NCBI GenBank assembly: GCA_003665825.1
Contig: QPFY01000027.1
Coordinates: 1 to 64,000 of the forward strand
DNA: 64,000 nucleotides
From: Microbotryum silenes-acaulis
Taxonomy: Eukaryota > Basidiomycota > Microbotryomycetes > Microbotryales > Microbotryaceae
Reading direction: 5' to 3'
The position numbers and the translations under genes were made by a program. Under the pieces are notes generated by a model, which made no database searches, was not told the origin of the DNA, and worked only from the letters and a program-made list of their open reading frames with translations. Below, in pieces: positions 1-17,172 of this stretch (position 1 is the stretch's first letter; every line of letters starts with the position of its first letter).

Positions 1-2355
1 AACAGACGAACTGGCCCCAGGCGGTGCCTTTTGTGGAATTCGCGATCAATTCAGCAGTTCGGCATCCGGCTTCTCGCCATTTGACCTTTCTCGGTTCCGA
101 GCGCCGCAGGCGATGCCCTCCAACCTTGTGTACGAAGGAAACACAAAGAACCTGTCATCCTTTGTCCAAGACACAAACATTCGAGTGCAACATGGTCGCA
201 ATGTAATTGCCAAAACAAAGGTGTACCAGACAATCACAGCAAACAAAAAGCGAAGGGCTGAACTTGGGGCCGAAGGCACAAGCGAAACCAAAGACAAAGA
301 TGCATCACCCAAAGGGAAATACTTCTGGGTTTCAACAAAGAACTTGACAACTGCTCCATTCAGAGCGAGAAAGTGGTGCCCTCTGTTCATGGGGCCCTAT
401 AAATGCCTGGATTACAGCTCAAACTCTTCCACTTACGTTCTCGACATCCCGGCTCGCTTGAGCTCCCGCCGTATCTCCCCACGCTTCCACGCATCACAAC
501 TACAACCACACCGTGAGTCGGACGAAGACCTCTGGCCCCTGCGGATTGTTAACGCCAGTGCCCATCTTCCCGATCGACAGCCTGGAAATGGCGATCACTA
601 AAGTTCTTGCACACGTGACCGTGATCGGTGGCGCGGCACCAATCCACAATTTTTTTGTGGAGGATTCGACCACAAAGTCAAAATGGTTCATCGACCAAAC
701 GCACGATGACTTTAACGAAGACTTGCCAGCTGTCCATGCGTATCTCAAAAAACGCAAAGTCAACAAAGTCTGCAACCTCCCTGTGGTGAGTGAACTGCCT
801 ACATACATCGCAAAGAAATTTAGGCACGAACTCAAAGCCATGCGCGCACACTACCCCGCAGGTCAAGGCACGCAGCGCTTCTCAACGAAAAGCACAGAAG
901 ATGCGCCGAGAACTTCGCGAGCACACCGCCATGAAGAGCACTCGCGAGAAGCTTGGACACCTAGCGGAACTTGCAGAATACAAAGCCTCGATTCTCCGAA
1001 CGACCGGGGAACTCATCGACTACTTTACCGGCCTCGCCAACCATACTGGCCTGGGCCAGCTCCTGCACAGCGGCAAACGAGAGACCCGCCTAATCGGTGG
1101 TCACCACGTCGTTAAACAGTTCAAGTCGGTCCAAACGCACTACATGCGGGGAATAGAAGGGTCAACGGTCATGTGGTCAAATGCATCCGTCGCTCCGTTT
1201 TCAGATTGGTCATCGGTCCAAACAGACTTGGAACTGTTTAACGACGTGGTGACCACCGATTAGGCGGGTCTCTCGTTTGCCGCTGTGCAGGAGCTGGCCC
1301 AGGCCAGTATGGTTGGCGAGGCCGGTAAAGTAGTCGATGAGTTCCCCGGTCGTTCGGAGAATCGAGGCTTTGTATTCTGCAAGTTCCGCTAGGTGTCCAA
1401 GCTTCTCGCGAGTGCTCTTCATGGCGGTGTGCTCGCGAAGTTCTCGGCGCATCTTCTGTGCTTTTCGTTGAGAAGCGCTGCGTGCCTTGACCTGCGGGGT
1501 AGTGTGCGCGCATGGCTTTGAGTTCGTGCCTAAATTTCTTTGCGATGTATGTAGGCAGTTCACTCACCACAGGGAGGTTGCAGACTTTGTTGACTTTGCG
1601 TTTTTTGAGATACGCATGGACAGCTGGCAAGTCTTCGTTAAAGTCATCGTGCGTTTGGTCGATGAACCATTTTGACTTTGTGGTCGAATCCTCCACAAAA
1701 AAATTGTGGATTGGTGCCGCGCCACCGATCACGGTCACGTGTGCAAGAACTTTAGTGATCGCCATTTCCAGGCTGTCGATCGGGAAGATGGGCACTGCGT
1801 TAACAATCCGCAGGGGCCAGAGGTCTTCGTCCGACTCACGGTGTGGTTGTAGTTGTGATGCGTGGAAGCGTGGGGAGATACGGCGGGAGCTCAAGCGAGC
1901 CGGGATGTCGAGAACGTAAGTGGAAGAGTTTGAGCTGTAATCCAGGCATTTATAGGGCCCCATGAACAGAGGGCACCACTTTCTCGCTCTGAATGGAGCA
2001 GTTGTCAAGTTCTTTGTTGAAACCCAGAAGTATTTCCCTTTGGGTGATGCATCTTTGTCTTTGGTTTCGCTTGTGCCTTCGGCCCCAAGTTCAGCCCTTC
2101 GCTTTTTGTTTGCTGTGATTGTCTGGTACACCTTTGTTTTGGCAATTACATTGCGACCATGTTGCACTCGAATGTTTGTGTCTTGGACAAAGGATGACAG
2201 GTTCTTTGTGTTTCCTTCGTACACAAGGTTGGAGGGCATCGCCTGCGGCGCTCGGAACCGAGAAAGGTCAAATGGCGAGAAGCCGGATGCCGAACTGCGG
2301 CCCGAATTGATCGCGAATTCCACAAAAGGCACCGCCTGGGGCCAGTTCGTCTGTT
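1..2355. repeat. Inverted repeat, tail-to-tail gypsy pol ends
   Basis: Bases 1-1122 are repeated, reverse-complemented, at 1231-2355, separated by about 108 bp. Both arms carry the C-terminal integrase region of the gypsy element that runs leftward from 7188. The left arm starts at the window edge, so it may extend further. Two indels distinguish the arms: the left arm has about 4 bases missing near 54 and one extra base near 554, and both break its frame. The spacer is bounded by an 11-bp direct repeat, TCGGTCCAAAC, at 1126-1136 and 1213-1223. The high identity suggests a recent event or an assembly fold-back. Confidence 0.9.
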
Positions 2356-5300
2356 CCTCAGTGACGAGCTGTCGCATCGCTGTATTCATGTCGCGATGAA
2401 CACGCTCAATCTTTCCGTTTGTCTGAGGGTGATACGAAGTGGAAAAGGACAATGTTGTTCCTAGAAGTTGCCACAGGTTTTGCCAAAAGCTGCGCGGAAA
2501 ACTTTATCATTGTCCATTGTGATCTCCTTTGGGATTCCCCATCGAGGATACACAAAGGCAATGAATAATTTCGCTGTTTTTTCCGCGGTTAGTGCTGTGA
2601 GGTTGCACGGGATCATGATGACTTCGCCGGTGAGGCGGTCAATTGCGTTGAGGAGATAGTCCACGTTGGCGCCGTTGATGTCTCGGGCCGTGGGGAACGG
2701 GCCCTGAAAATCCAAGTGAATGTTGTCATATGGGTGATCAGGTACCGGAAGGGAGTGTAGCAGCCCCATAGGGGTGGTGTGTGGGGGCTTGCATGCTTGG
2801 CATGATGGGCAAGTCATTCCAAATTTCTTTGCTTCCATTGCCATTCCTGGCCAGTAGAACTTGTCTTGAAGCCACCTGACGAGGCGGTACGCCCCGGCGT
2901 GTCCAAGCACGGTGTGCCCGTGCTGGAGGACGAGTTCTCGGATGCTCCGCTTTTGTATTTTTCCACTGGGTACACAAAGGCGCATTCTTCCTTTGTCGTT
3001 CAGGTAGAGCAGTTTGTTTTCCATTTCGAAATTGAGAAACTGCTTAGGGGCTACCACGATTCTTTTGAAGAGTGGATCTGAGGCATAAGAATTCGCGATG
3101 CTCTCGAGCAAGCGCGTTTGATGCTCGACGTCAAGCGTGGCGTCTTGTGAATCAGGCACGGCCCAAGCCTCGGCTTCGGCTTCGCGCATTCGCGCGACCT
3201 TGTCAAACCTGTTCCTGGCGGCGTTGGGTTTCGGCTGTGCGGCCACATCGGCGGCGGGCTTCGCATGGTTCTGCTCTGCACCCCTTTGCCTTGTCTTCTT
3301 TTCGACTCGAGGCGGTGCATAGCGCTCTGTCTGCTGGCGGGCTCGCTGTGGGCGCATTTCCATCTGGCGTGATTCAACCATCACTTCGCCGAACTCGTCG
3401 TCGGTTGTCTCGAAGACGGGTGCTGAACCGTTTTCCGCTGGGAAGCGCGAAAGGTAGTCTGCAAGGACGTTGTAAGTGCCTTTGATGAACTTTATGTCAA
3501 AGTTGAAGCGCGCTAGTTCTACGACGATTCTGACCTGCTTTCGTGTCAGCAGGTTGGCGCTTTTTGTAAGCAGTGACGCGAGCGTTGAGTTGTCCGTGAG
3601 AACGATAACCTTTCGGCCCAGGATTCGGGGCTCGAAGTGCCTGAACGCTTCGTAGGACGCTTGGAGTTCTTGGTCCGGCGTCGAGTAGTTGAACTCAGCA
3701 GGGCTGAATTTTCGTGAGTGGAAACCTACTGGCTTTGCATTCCACCAGTTTTCTCCTACTAGGAGGGCTGATCCCACACCTTCAACAGATGCATCGGTCT
3801 GTAGGAACAGGTACTTTCCGTCAACAGTGTTTTTTGGTACATCATTTTGGTGCGGAGGTTGCGTGAGGTGGACTGGCGAGCTACTGTACGGCGCTAACTT
3901 CTGCGCGTCGATCGTTGCTAGCTCGACTTCCTGAGCAAGCTTCTGCTTTATCGCTTCGAAAGCAGCGTTACAAGCTCCTCCCCATCGCCAAGGCACGTTG
4001 CCCGTCAAGGTTGCCAACGGAGCCGTGTCATCTACAAGCATGGGAATGAAACGGGCGTTGTATTCGACCATTCCTAGGAAGCTTTGCAGTTCCTTCTTGT
4101 TAGTAGGCACTGGTAATGCGAGAATCGCACTACGCTTGTCCGACTCAATGCTGATTACACCTTTGCGGATTTTTCTACCCAGTGTATCACGTGCTTCTGG
4201 TGCAATCAATGACTTTTCTTTCGAAAAGCGAAGGTCGTGCTTTCGTGCAGTCTCGGCAATTTCGATCGTGTCACGAATGTGCTGTCCCCAGGAAGGTGAG
4301 ACAATCTTGGTGTCGTCCGCGTAGGCGTACATGGTTCGCCCGAGCTGGTCGCGGAAGACGTGCTCGATCAGCCGTGCTAGCGAAACTGTCGAGTTGCGGT
4401 CGCCCTGCTGGGCCACCCGCGTGTAGCAGGCACCGTAGGGCGTCATGAAGGGAGTCTTGTCTTCGTCATCGGGATCGATACGGATCTGTTGGAACGCTCC
4501 CTTTAAATCGAAGGTTGATGCGAATTCTGCGTTCGCAACTTCGTTGATCATGCGATCTGCATCCTGCATCGGCATGTCCTGTTGAACGGTGTTCAGGTTT
4601 CGTTTGCGCAAGTCGACGAGCGGGTGAAATTCACCGTCCTTTTTCAAGTTCGGGATCATCGGGTCGGCCCGCTCGGCGGCGCATGGCACCCAAATGCCCG
4701 CCTCGACATGTTTCTTGTAGCAACGGTCAAAAGCAGGCATGCACTCGTCAGGGAACCTGTACGAGATGCGCTGTTTCTTGTCTGCGCGTTCGGCGTTGAT
4801 GAAGGGGATCGTGTGCTGGACGTCGCGCAACGGTGGCAAGTTTAGTGGTGCCTTATCGTCGACGAAGACATCGCTATACTCCGCAAAAAGGTACGTTTGG
4901 AAGGAGTCAATCTCGGCTTGGGTAGGAACGTATTTGGGATCAAATTTCTCACGTCCGATAGGGAGTTCTTCAGCCACAGGCTTCACGTTCAACGGCATTG
5001 CCTCCAGGGGCTGAAGATGTTCGGGCACCGCCGCTTCCGCTTTGTTGTGGCGGAGCGATCGGCCCATCGTATTTCGGATAATGATTCTGTCAGGATTCAA
5101 TTCCACCACCGTATCGTGTTTGCGAAGGAAATCTCGTCCTACAAGTACGTCGTCATCGATGTTGGCAATCTCGAAACGCTGACGTGTCATGAGATCGGCG
5201 ATGGTCCATTTTAGATAGCAAAATCCGATGATCTTGGATCTTGATCCTTTGGTGCCGAGCTTCAAGTTGCGGGGCATTGGGTACCGCACCATCTTCACTC

Positions 5301-7188
5301 CCAATCGCTTAGGGAGCGAAGGATGGATGAATGTATGTGAGGCCCCTGTGTCAATCGTGGCGTTAAACCCTGGTTGGTCTTCGAGCTTAATAGGCACGCT
5401 GACGTACTTTGTGAAGGGTGCGATCGGCGCTTCGTTCGCAGGTTGCGCGTCATCGTCATTCGTGGCTGTGCTGGAAGCAAGAACCTTGATCTCGGTGTTA
5501 CTGTCTTCCATCGCCATCATCTTCGATTCGACGCGGCTTCGGCAATTACGGGCGTAGTGGCCAGTCTTCTTGCAATTGTGGCAGGTGACCTTGCTCATGT
5601 CTCTCGTGCCGTTGCGGGTGTTGCCGGTGGGCTGGCCGTTGGCGTCGCGACGGCTTTGCTCTGTGCTCTGCCCCTGTTTTTGGCCCTCTCGAGGTGCGTG
5701 TTCGCCTTTGCTCTGCGAGCGCCATTGTTGCTGATACTTGCGGTTAGGCTGTTCGTTGCTCGCAGTGTACTTCGCAGGCTTCGCAATTAAAGCAGTGTAG
5801 TTGCTGAACTTCTTTCCTTGCTGGAATGCCTCGCGAGCGCCTCGTTCCGCCAACAAGGATTGCTCCTCGCGCGCGGCAACGGTGACGAGATGGTCGAGGA
5901 GGACGCTATCGCGTTCCCAGGTCATGACTCGGTTGATCGCTGCGGCGATCTTGTAGTCGACGGCATCGATGAAGTAGCGCTTCATCTGCCATTCACTTTG
6001 TTCGTTGGTGCTTTCGCACAAGTCTTCAATTTTATCGGCGATATCTCGGACTCGTACGTAGTTTCCTCGATTGTCTCGTTGTCGGAGACTTTCGAGTTCA
6101 CTGATTGCACGGCGTTTGTACTCAGGATCAACGAACTTCTTCTCGAAGGTCTCGATGAGCTCGTCGAATGTGATCGGAGAGGGATTGGTTCCCCCCGCCT
6201 TCACGTCGAATTCGCGCATAACTTCAGGCACGATGCGTTTGGCCATGAAATCGTTCGCACGCTTCTCTGTGAGGTTCAGGATGTGCGTGAATGCGAGGCA
6301 CGAATCGGGGTTGAGTGCGTTGCCCAAAAGGTAAGCCTGTACCGCATACCTCCAAGCCCGCAGATGCTCGGGCTGATCGGTAGTGCCTGAATATTTCGCA
6401 GGTATAGGCACGTTGGGAAGCTTTCGTCCAGAGGGAGCTTTGGCGACCCCAATCTGGGCCATCGCACTGTCGAACAGAGCGTGGGGAGGCCTCATCGGTG
6501 GTCTGCGCCTGTTGCTTCCGTTCGATTTCTCGGATCCGTCATCGGAGCCGTCATCGTCAGGATCCTCAGGGCTAGGATTGTTAGCTCGGGCCGCCTCGAG
6601 GATCGTATCTAGGTGCGATTTCTCCCCTCGGGTTTCGCGCGTGTTGTAGCTTTGGCGTCGCCAAGCTGAGTCCGTTGGAATTTCTCCAGCGATATTCGAG
6701 ATTCCGGCGAGGACAGCCGGATGCTCGATCATTTCCACGATCTGCTTTACCGCCTTCGTGGGAGTTTCGAGAATGGAGGTGTCTTCCTCACTCTCGTCTT
6801 TGTTGTGGTTCAGGAACGCGTAGTACGCGTCTGGGTGATTGTCTTTGAGGAACGGAATCAGCTCAATCAATTTCTGATCGGCGAGACGCTTGACAAGGTC
6901 ATCATTGTCTCGTTCCTTGCTAGGGCCAACTTTTTGGCTCCACTTGTCCATCCTGGTGGTGTGGTCCGCCATGATGCTTTCGACCTTGGCTTCGCGTTCG
7001 CTCATGCGTGCGAGAATTTGGTCCATCGTGAGTGCTTTGGACATCGTGTCTGGCTGCTCTCCTTGCTGACTCTTGTCAACAACTTCAATGATAGGCTGCT
7101 TTCCCTTATCACCGGTATCAGACGTCTGGGCGTCTCTTGCGCGTAAATCTTCGTTGTCCATGGGACTCATATCGATTGCAATCTTCAA
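1238..7188 (-). pseudogene. Ty3/gypsy (chromovirus-like) gag-pol, frameshifted
   Basis: This is a retrotransposon polyprotein. From the start at 7188 it shows: a Gag region; a CCHC knuckle (CHNCKKTGHYARNC, near residue 533); an aspartic protease (DTGAS, near 611); a reverse transcriptase (YADD, near 953); RNase H (TDAS, near 1129); an integrase zinc region (HTVLGHAG, near 1424); then the integrase core, a GPY/F-like segment (FMGPYKCLDY) and a weakly chromodomain-like tail. The frame breaks at 2485-2488, where an A4 run (plus strand) is one base short of what the family frame needs. The second half continues in another frame from 2452 to the stop at 1238. A second shift is likely near 1450-1500, where another frame becomes more protein-like. 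The 3' LTR is not present, because the element ends at the inverted-repeat junction. The 5' LTR was not identified. Confidence 0.9.
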
Positions 7189-8306
7189 AACTTTTCGGCG
7201 ACCAGCGCTTCAAGTTTTCGGGTGAACGAGGTAGCTACTCTCGTCACAAATAGGGGATAGGGAGGGTGGGTCTGTCCCTCTCCTGAAAAAGTTACAGAAG
7301 TTGAATCCGAAGATTACAAGCTTCTAATGAAGGCAATACAAGATCGTATGCACTGGAACGGCTGACACACGAAGTGTTGGCACGGAAAAGCAAATACACA
7401 AGGTAATGCTTCGAATACGAGATTCGGCAATCCAAAGGTTTTGTCAGTTTGGATGTCAAAAAAAGTTTTTTTTGTTTGTAGAACCATGCCTCGCATTGCA
7501 GCGCCCAACTGTCAGCCAACATACCAAACCAAGTACTGAAACTAATGAGGGTTACGCCAGGCTAATAACAAACTATGCGCATATATTGCGTTGGCTGGCC
7601 AAGTCAACCAATTCGAAACTTGGAATTCAAGTTGCTTAGCCCCATAGTTGCTTTTTTTTTTTTTGTAGAACTTGTTCATCATATTGCCCCCAATTCATGT
7701 TCCCCCTGATTAGCCTACGGAAAAACTAGATGGAAGTCGACGATGATAACACAAACCGCCCGCAAGATGCGAGAAACGGGCCGGTGTCCACCAATCCGAC
7801 ACTTGGGATTCAAGTGCCCCAGCCAAGCGGTTGCTCCCCCCCAGGAGACGAATGAGAGAGAGAGAGAAGGGAAGAAAGAGTAATAAAACGATTTACTAAC
7901 GACAAGAGGCCCACCCCGCACCCACTTCCCAACTCGGTCGAGACAAAGACAGGAGAGCGACTGCGCAACTACCCTGACCCACGAAGCCCCAAGTCTATGC
8001 TCGGTCACAGCAAGACGCGGTGGAGGCCCCTCAAAACCTCCACCTCAGCAGTCCCTGGCCCCTCAAAGCCGACTTTCTGCCTGTGTCTGCTGATCCCTCC
8101 CTTGACTCAGAACCCCGAAGCCAAAGAGCGCGAGCCACCGTCGAGTCAATCCCAAATCGCGAGCCGGTCCATGAGCAACGAAAGCAGACCTGTAATAGAT
8201 GAAAGATGAAAGCAAGATATTTAGTATACAGTTTTGGAAGAGGAAGTGTGATGTGGTGTGTGTGTGTGTGTGTGTGTGTGGGATGGTGGGGGGAAATCGA
8301 ACCCAG
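7189..8306. other. Non-coding stretch between gypsy and LINE
   Basis: No gene was found. The stretch contains poly-T runs (7468-7476 and about 7651-7664), a GA microsatellite near 7855-7868 and a TG microsatellite near 8256-8280; the last lies in the 3' tail of the LINE. A degenerate block at about 7592-7655 recurs at about 7776-7840 (shared core CTTGG-ATTCAAGT). The 5' LTR of the gypsy element should lie here, but I could not define its ends. Confidence 0.5.
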
Positions 8307-11300
8307 CCTCTACTGCCCTCGCCCGCCCCTTGCTCCTCCCGCCCTCAACTTCATCCTCTCCTCCAGTACCACCCTCCTCCTCTCCACGCTTTCCATCCTC
8401 GTCCCGTGCTTCTGCATCCTCCATCTCCCACTGCTGATCATCTCCAAAACCATCCCCGTGAAGATCTCGATCGTCCTGCCCGCCCCTTCCTGTTCGCTGA
8501 GCTTGGCCTTGAGCTTGGGAAGGCCAAAGAGCCGTTGCAGTGTCGTGTACTGGGCGTCCTCGATCGTGTCGCACCCGAGTGCGTCGCAGAGCACGCCCCT
8601 TGCCGCGATCCAGACGTTCCGCGAGTCAACGCAGTCGAAAAAGTAGTGGTCGGTGTTGTCCACCGGCGCTTTGCAGACGAGGCACGCGGGAGAAGTGTCG
8701 TGGTTTTGTTGGTGTTGCAGCTTGCGCGTCGGGGTGAAGCGGAGAATCATCTTGAACCAAACTTCCCTCTCCCTCGCCGTCAGTGCCTTCGAGTTGACCG
8801 CCTTCCAGAAGCTCCTGAGATCGTCCGGCTGCGGTGGTCCCTTGAGCCCGAGCGTGTTGGTAAAGGCCTTCGCGTTCAGGACCCGGCGGATGCGACGGAT
8901 GGTGTAGGGTCGAGCCATGTTCAGCAGCTTGTACTGGCTCGCCTGTTGTGGAAGCACCGGGTCCGGAAGGCGCTGCTCCATTGCGAAGCGGGCCACGGGC
9001 TTGGGGAGGATCGCCTCGAGCAGTGCGCTGGTGCCGATCCGGGGAGGCACGTTGAGCCGTCCCGCCGCCACCGCCGCCGCCAAGGGCGTGTTCTTGTGTC
9101 GATCGACAGTGAACCGGTACCAGGCCGCGATTGCCAGTCGCTGTGGGAGCCCGCGTCGATCGTACTCGCTGTTGTCGCCGAGCACATCCGCCGGCGGCGT
9201 CCAGAGGTGAAACCCCCCACCCGCATACAACTCGCGCCGATAGAGATCCGCCACCTTCGGGTAGCCCTGGAGACGAAGGTAGTCAGGTACATGAACCGCG
9301 TCGATGGTCTGTTTCCCTCTGATGGGGGTGTGGAGGCTGCCGAGCAGGGTGGGCAGCGCGAGCAGGTTCGCGGTGGTCAAGGCCCTCGGGTTGACCTGCG
9401 CGTCGTGATGTTTCGGAACGCCCAGTGCGGCGTGCCATCGGGGATGAAGGTCGTTGGGGATGGGAGTGGATGGATGTGGCCAGAGATCGGTGGCCAGGTC
9501 GAGGTCGGGCTGAGCTCGCTGGAGTGCCACGCGCGCAAGTCCTTGCCAGATCGCGCCAGAACCGCCGAGAAGAACGTCCCAGATCCGTGCCGCAACCGCG
9601 TCCACGACGTCCTGCATCCTGATCACCCCCAGTCCCCCCTTGAGCTTGGCTGTGAACACGATGTCTCTGCCGTAGCTGGTCCTGCCCTTGCCCCCACGGA
9701 CGAAATCGACGAGCATGTCATCGAGCTTCTTGACGACTTCGGGCGGCGGGATGTCGGCTGCAAGGAAGTGCAGGATCTTGGGGATGGCGTACCGATTGAC
9801 GTAAAAGGCACGGGTGTGGTGCGTGAGCCAGCGATGCTGGACCGCCTCCAGCGTTGCCTCGAGGCGTTCGATGAGATTCGCGTAGGCGAGTTCGGTGTCG
9901 CCGCTGGGGTCGAAGGGGAGGCCGATCCACTCGAGCGACTCGCCTGCGGCCTTGACGACGAGCGGGCGTTCCCCCGGGTCCCAGCGGCGTCCGATCGGTA
10001 GGACGACCGTCTTGTCCGTGTTGAGCCGGCCATTCGTTGCCTGCCTCCAGTCGAGCGCCAGGTCATCGAGCAAGTTGAGTGACTCCAAGCCCGCGACGGC
10101 GACGACAACGTCATCGGCAAATGCAAGTGATGTAATGGCGCGGCTCTGTGGGTACGGATAAAGGGCAGGGATTGCAAGATTCAGCGCGATGTTTCGACGG
10201 TGTAGAGCATCCAGGAACGGCTGAAACACGATGTCCCAGACCGATGACGACGCCGGGTCCCCTTGGCCGAGCCCACACGTCAGTCGCACCGGCGCCGTCA
10301 GGAACCCATTGATGATGTAGCGGGCCGAGGTCGAGTCACCCGAGTAGAGCATCCTCAGCACGCGAAGAAAGATGGCAGGAGCGCCCAGAGCGTCGAAGAT
10401 GGCAAAGATCCAGTCATGCTCGACGAGGTCGTAGGCGGATGATTGGTCAAGAGACAAGAGCGCGGCCATGGGGAACTCGGTCCTGCGCGCACCAAGTTCC
10501 TCGACCAGGAGACGAAGGTGTAGCGCAGCGTCGGCCGATCGGCGGTCCTTGACGAATCCGTGCTGCTGCGGCGGGAGGAGATCGGGCAGAAGGTGGTTGA
10601 GTCGGGCGACGTAGACCTTGGTAAAGATCTTGTAATCGCACTCGCGCAGGGTGATAGGCCGGTACGACGAAAGGTCGGCGCGATCGGCATGTTTCTTGTG
10701 GGGCTTGTAAATCAGGCGCACGAGTCCCTGCCCCTGCTTGGGAGAGAGTGAGCCTCGCTCGATCATCGCGTTGTAGGCCTTGGTCAGCACCTTGGCCCAC
10801 GCCTCGGGTGCGGTCTGGTACAGTTCGTAGGGCACGCCCGACGGTCCCGGCGATCGCCCCGGGTGCGTCGTCCCGATCGCGGCCACGACCTCGTCCTCGG
10901 TGATCGGTCGCTGGAGTAAGTCGATCTGCGATTCCGAGAGTCGGCGCAGAAAGAGCGGATCCGAGCGCGGGTCGTCGCAAGTCCGCGCCGCCCTGATCGG
11001 CGCGAGGAATTCGTCCCGAAGTCGAGCGACGCGGTCCGGGTCGCGAGGCTCGATGTGGTAGAGGCGCTGAAAATGCGCCTGCGTGTGGTCAAGAGCAATA
11101 TCAATGTCATGCGTTAGCTCTCCGTTGGCCAAGCGCAGTGCTGTGATCTTGGAATCCGAGTTCCGCGCCGCGAGCTTGGAGTGGACCGGCCGCGACAGTC
11201 GTTCCTCGGAAGCGATCTCGGGGACGTGGGCTCGGATCCGGAGTAGGCGCGCGCGCTCCTCGACCGCCCGCTTGAGTTCCTCCGACGTCCTCATCCATTC

Positions 11301-11886
11301 TGCCGTTTCCTCCGCCCCCCATACCGGTAACGCCTCCAGATCCTGCACCCTCCCCACCAAATACTCCATCCGTTCCGACCGCTCCCGATGCAGCCTCCTC
11401 GCCAGCTCACCACCCCTATCCCTGCACGCCTCCAGAATGACCTCGAGCTCCCCCACCGGTTCCTCCCCGCTTGCCCCTTCCAACCATCCTTCCATCATCC
11501 GCTGAAATTCCACCGTCTTGAAGGTTGTGGTATTAATTCGATGTAGTTGTTTGGATGTGGTAGGTAGGCTGAGCTGTGGGAGAGTCGCATCAAGATCGTC
11601 TGAGAGAGCCAGCACAATCAAGACCGGTCGGTGATCGGAGAGATCCTTGGGGTAGTCGTAGATCGTCGAGGCCTGGTCGAGCCTTTTCTGGTGAGTTCGT
11701 TGTAGGAGAAAGTAGTCAAGCCGGGAGAATGAGTTGGGTCGCTTGCGATTGGGGTTGGGTCGAGTGAAAGATGGGGTGATGGGGTGCTTGTAGCGGATGC
11801 AGTCCGTATAGGCCGAGTCGAGCTTGCCTATCAGGATCGGCCAGTGGTGGCCGTGCCGAGTTTGGTTCCGGCGATCAACTTCTGGG

Positions 11887-12028
11887 AGTTGGTGTGTTGG
11901 GAATGAGGGTTAGGAATGGCGCGTTCATTGGTAATCTGTTTAGAAGCGCTCGTCTGTTTAGTGAAGCGATGCGCACCAACCGTTGTCTTCTCTCCACGGT
12001 TGGATTACACGCTCGTCAGTCTCTTATT
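11887..12028 (+). repeat. Copy A 5' LTR (short form)
   Basis: It starts AGTTGGTGTG and ends CTCTTATT. It is 142 bp, identical to the 3' LTR except for a 5-nt deletion after GTGAAG. The primer-binding site follows directly. Confidence 0.95.
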
Positions 12029-12040
12029 TGGTAGCGTCTG
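12029..12040 (+). promoter_or_regulatory. Primer-binding site of copy A
   Basis: TGGTAGCGTCTG abuts the 5' LTR with no gap. TGGTAGC matches the complement of the 3' end of initiator Met-tRNA used by Ty1-type elements. The same string follows the other 5' LTRs (complement at 46000-46006 and 51005-51011). Confidence 0.7.
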
Positions 12041-12093
12041 TATTGCCGCAAGGCACAGATCCGCACGCAGAAAAGACGCAGCGCGTATCCAAG

Positions 12094-16728
<4,635 letters not shown>

Positions 16729-17172
16729 CTGGGCGCGGGCAGTTGTTGAGATCGCCGCCAAGGAGTCCGAGGTGGGATTTCTGTGTTTTGTGAAATAAGA
16801 GTTTGTCAAAGAATTTTGCTTGTTTTGGTTCAACGGGCGCGTAGATGTTGTTCATTTCGAAAATTTTAGTGTCGCCCCGCAGACGAAAGGAGGTGACCAG
16901 GATTCGTCCGTTGAGTGCCGAGTGGGTGCGCAAGAGCTCGGCATCGATCAGGGGGGAGTCAGCCGGAATCAGAGTCAGACAATGTTGGTTGATGAAGAGC
17001 TTGCCCTCGTACTCGTCCTTGATGAGTTGCCAGAGGTGCGGTCTGATGAAGTGCTCTTGTACGAGAATGGCCGATGCTTTGAAAGTGGATAGGTAAGCGT
17101 AAATGTTGCGTCGTTTCTCCGGGACCCCCATGCCCCTCCTCACGTTCCAGGTGATGATGGTGTGCTTGATCA

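Noticed and set aside
8199..10001. 600-codon plus-strand frame opposite LINE-A ORF2
   Set aside because: It is the shadow of the minus-strand reverse transcriptase. Composition is Arg/Val/Glu-rich without motifs.
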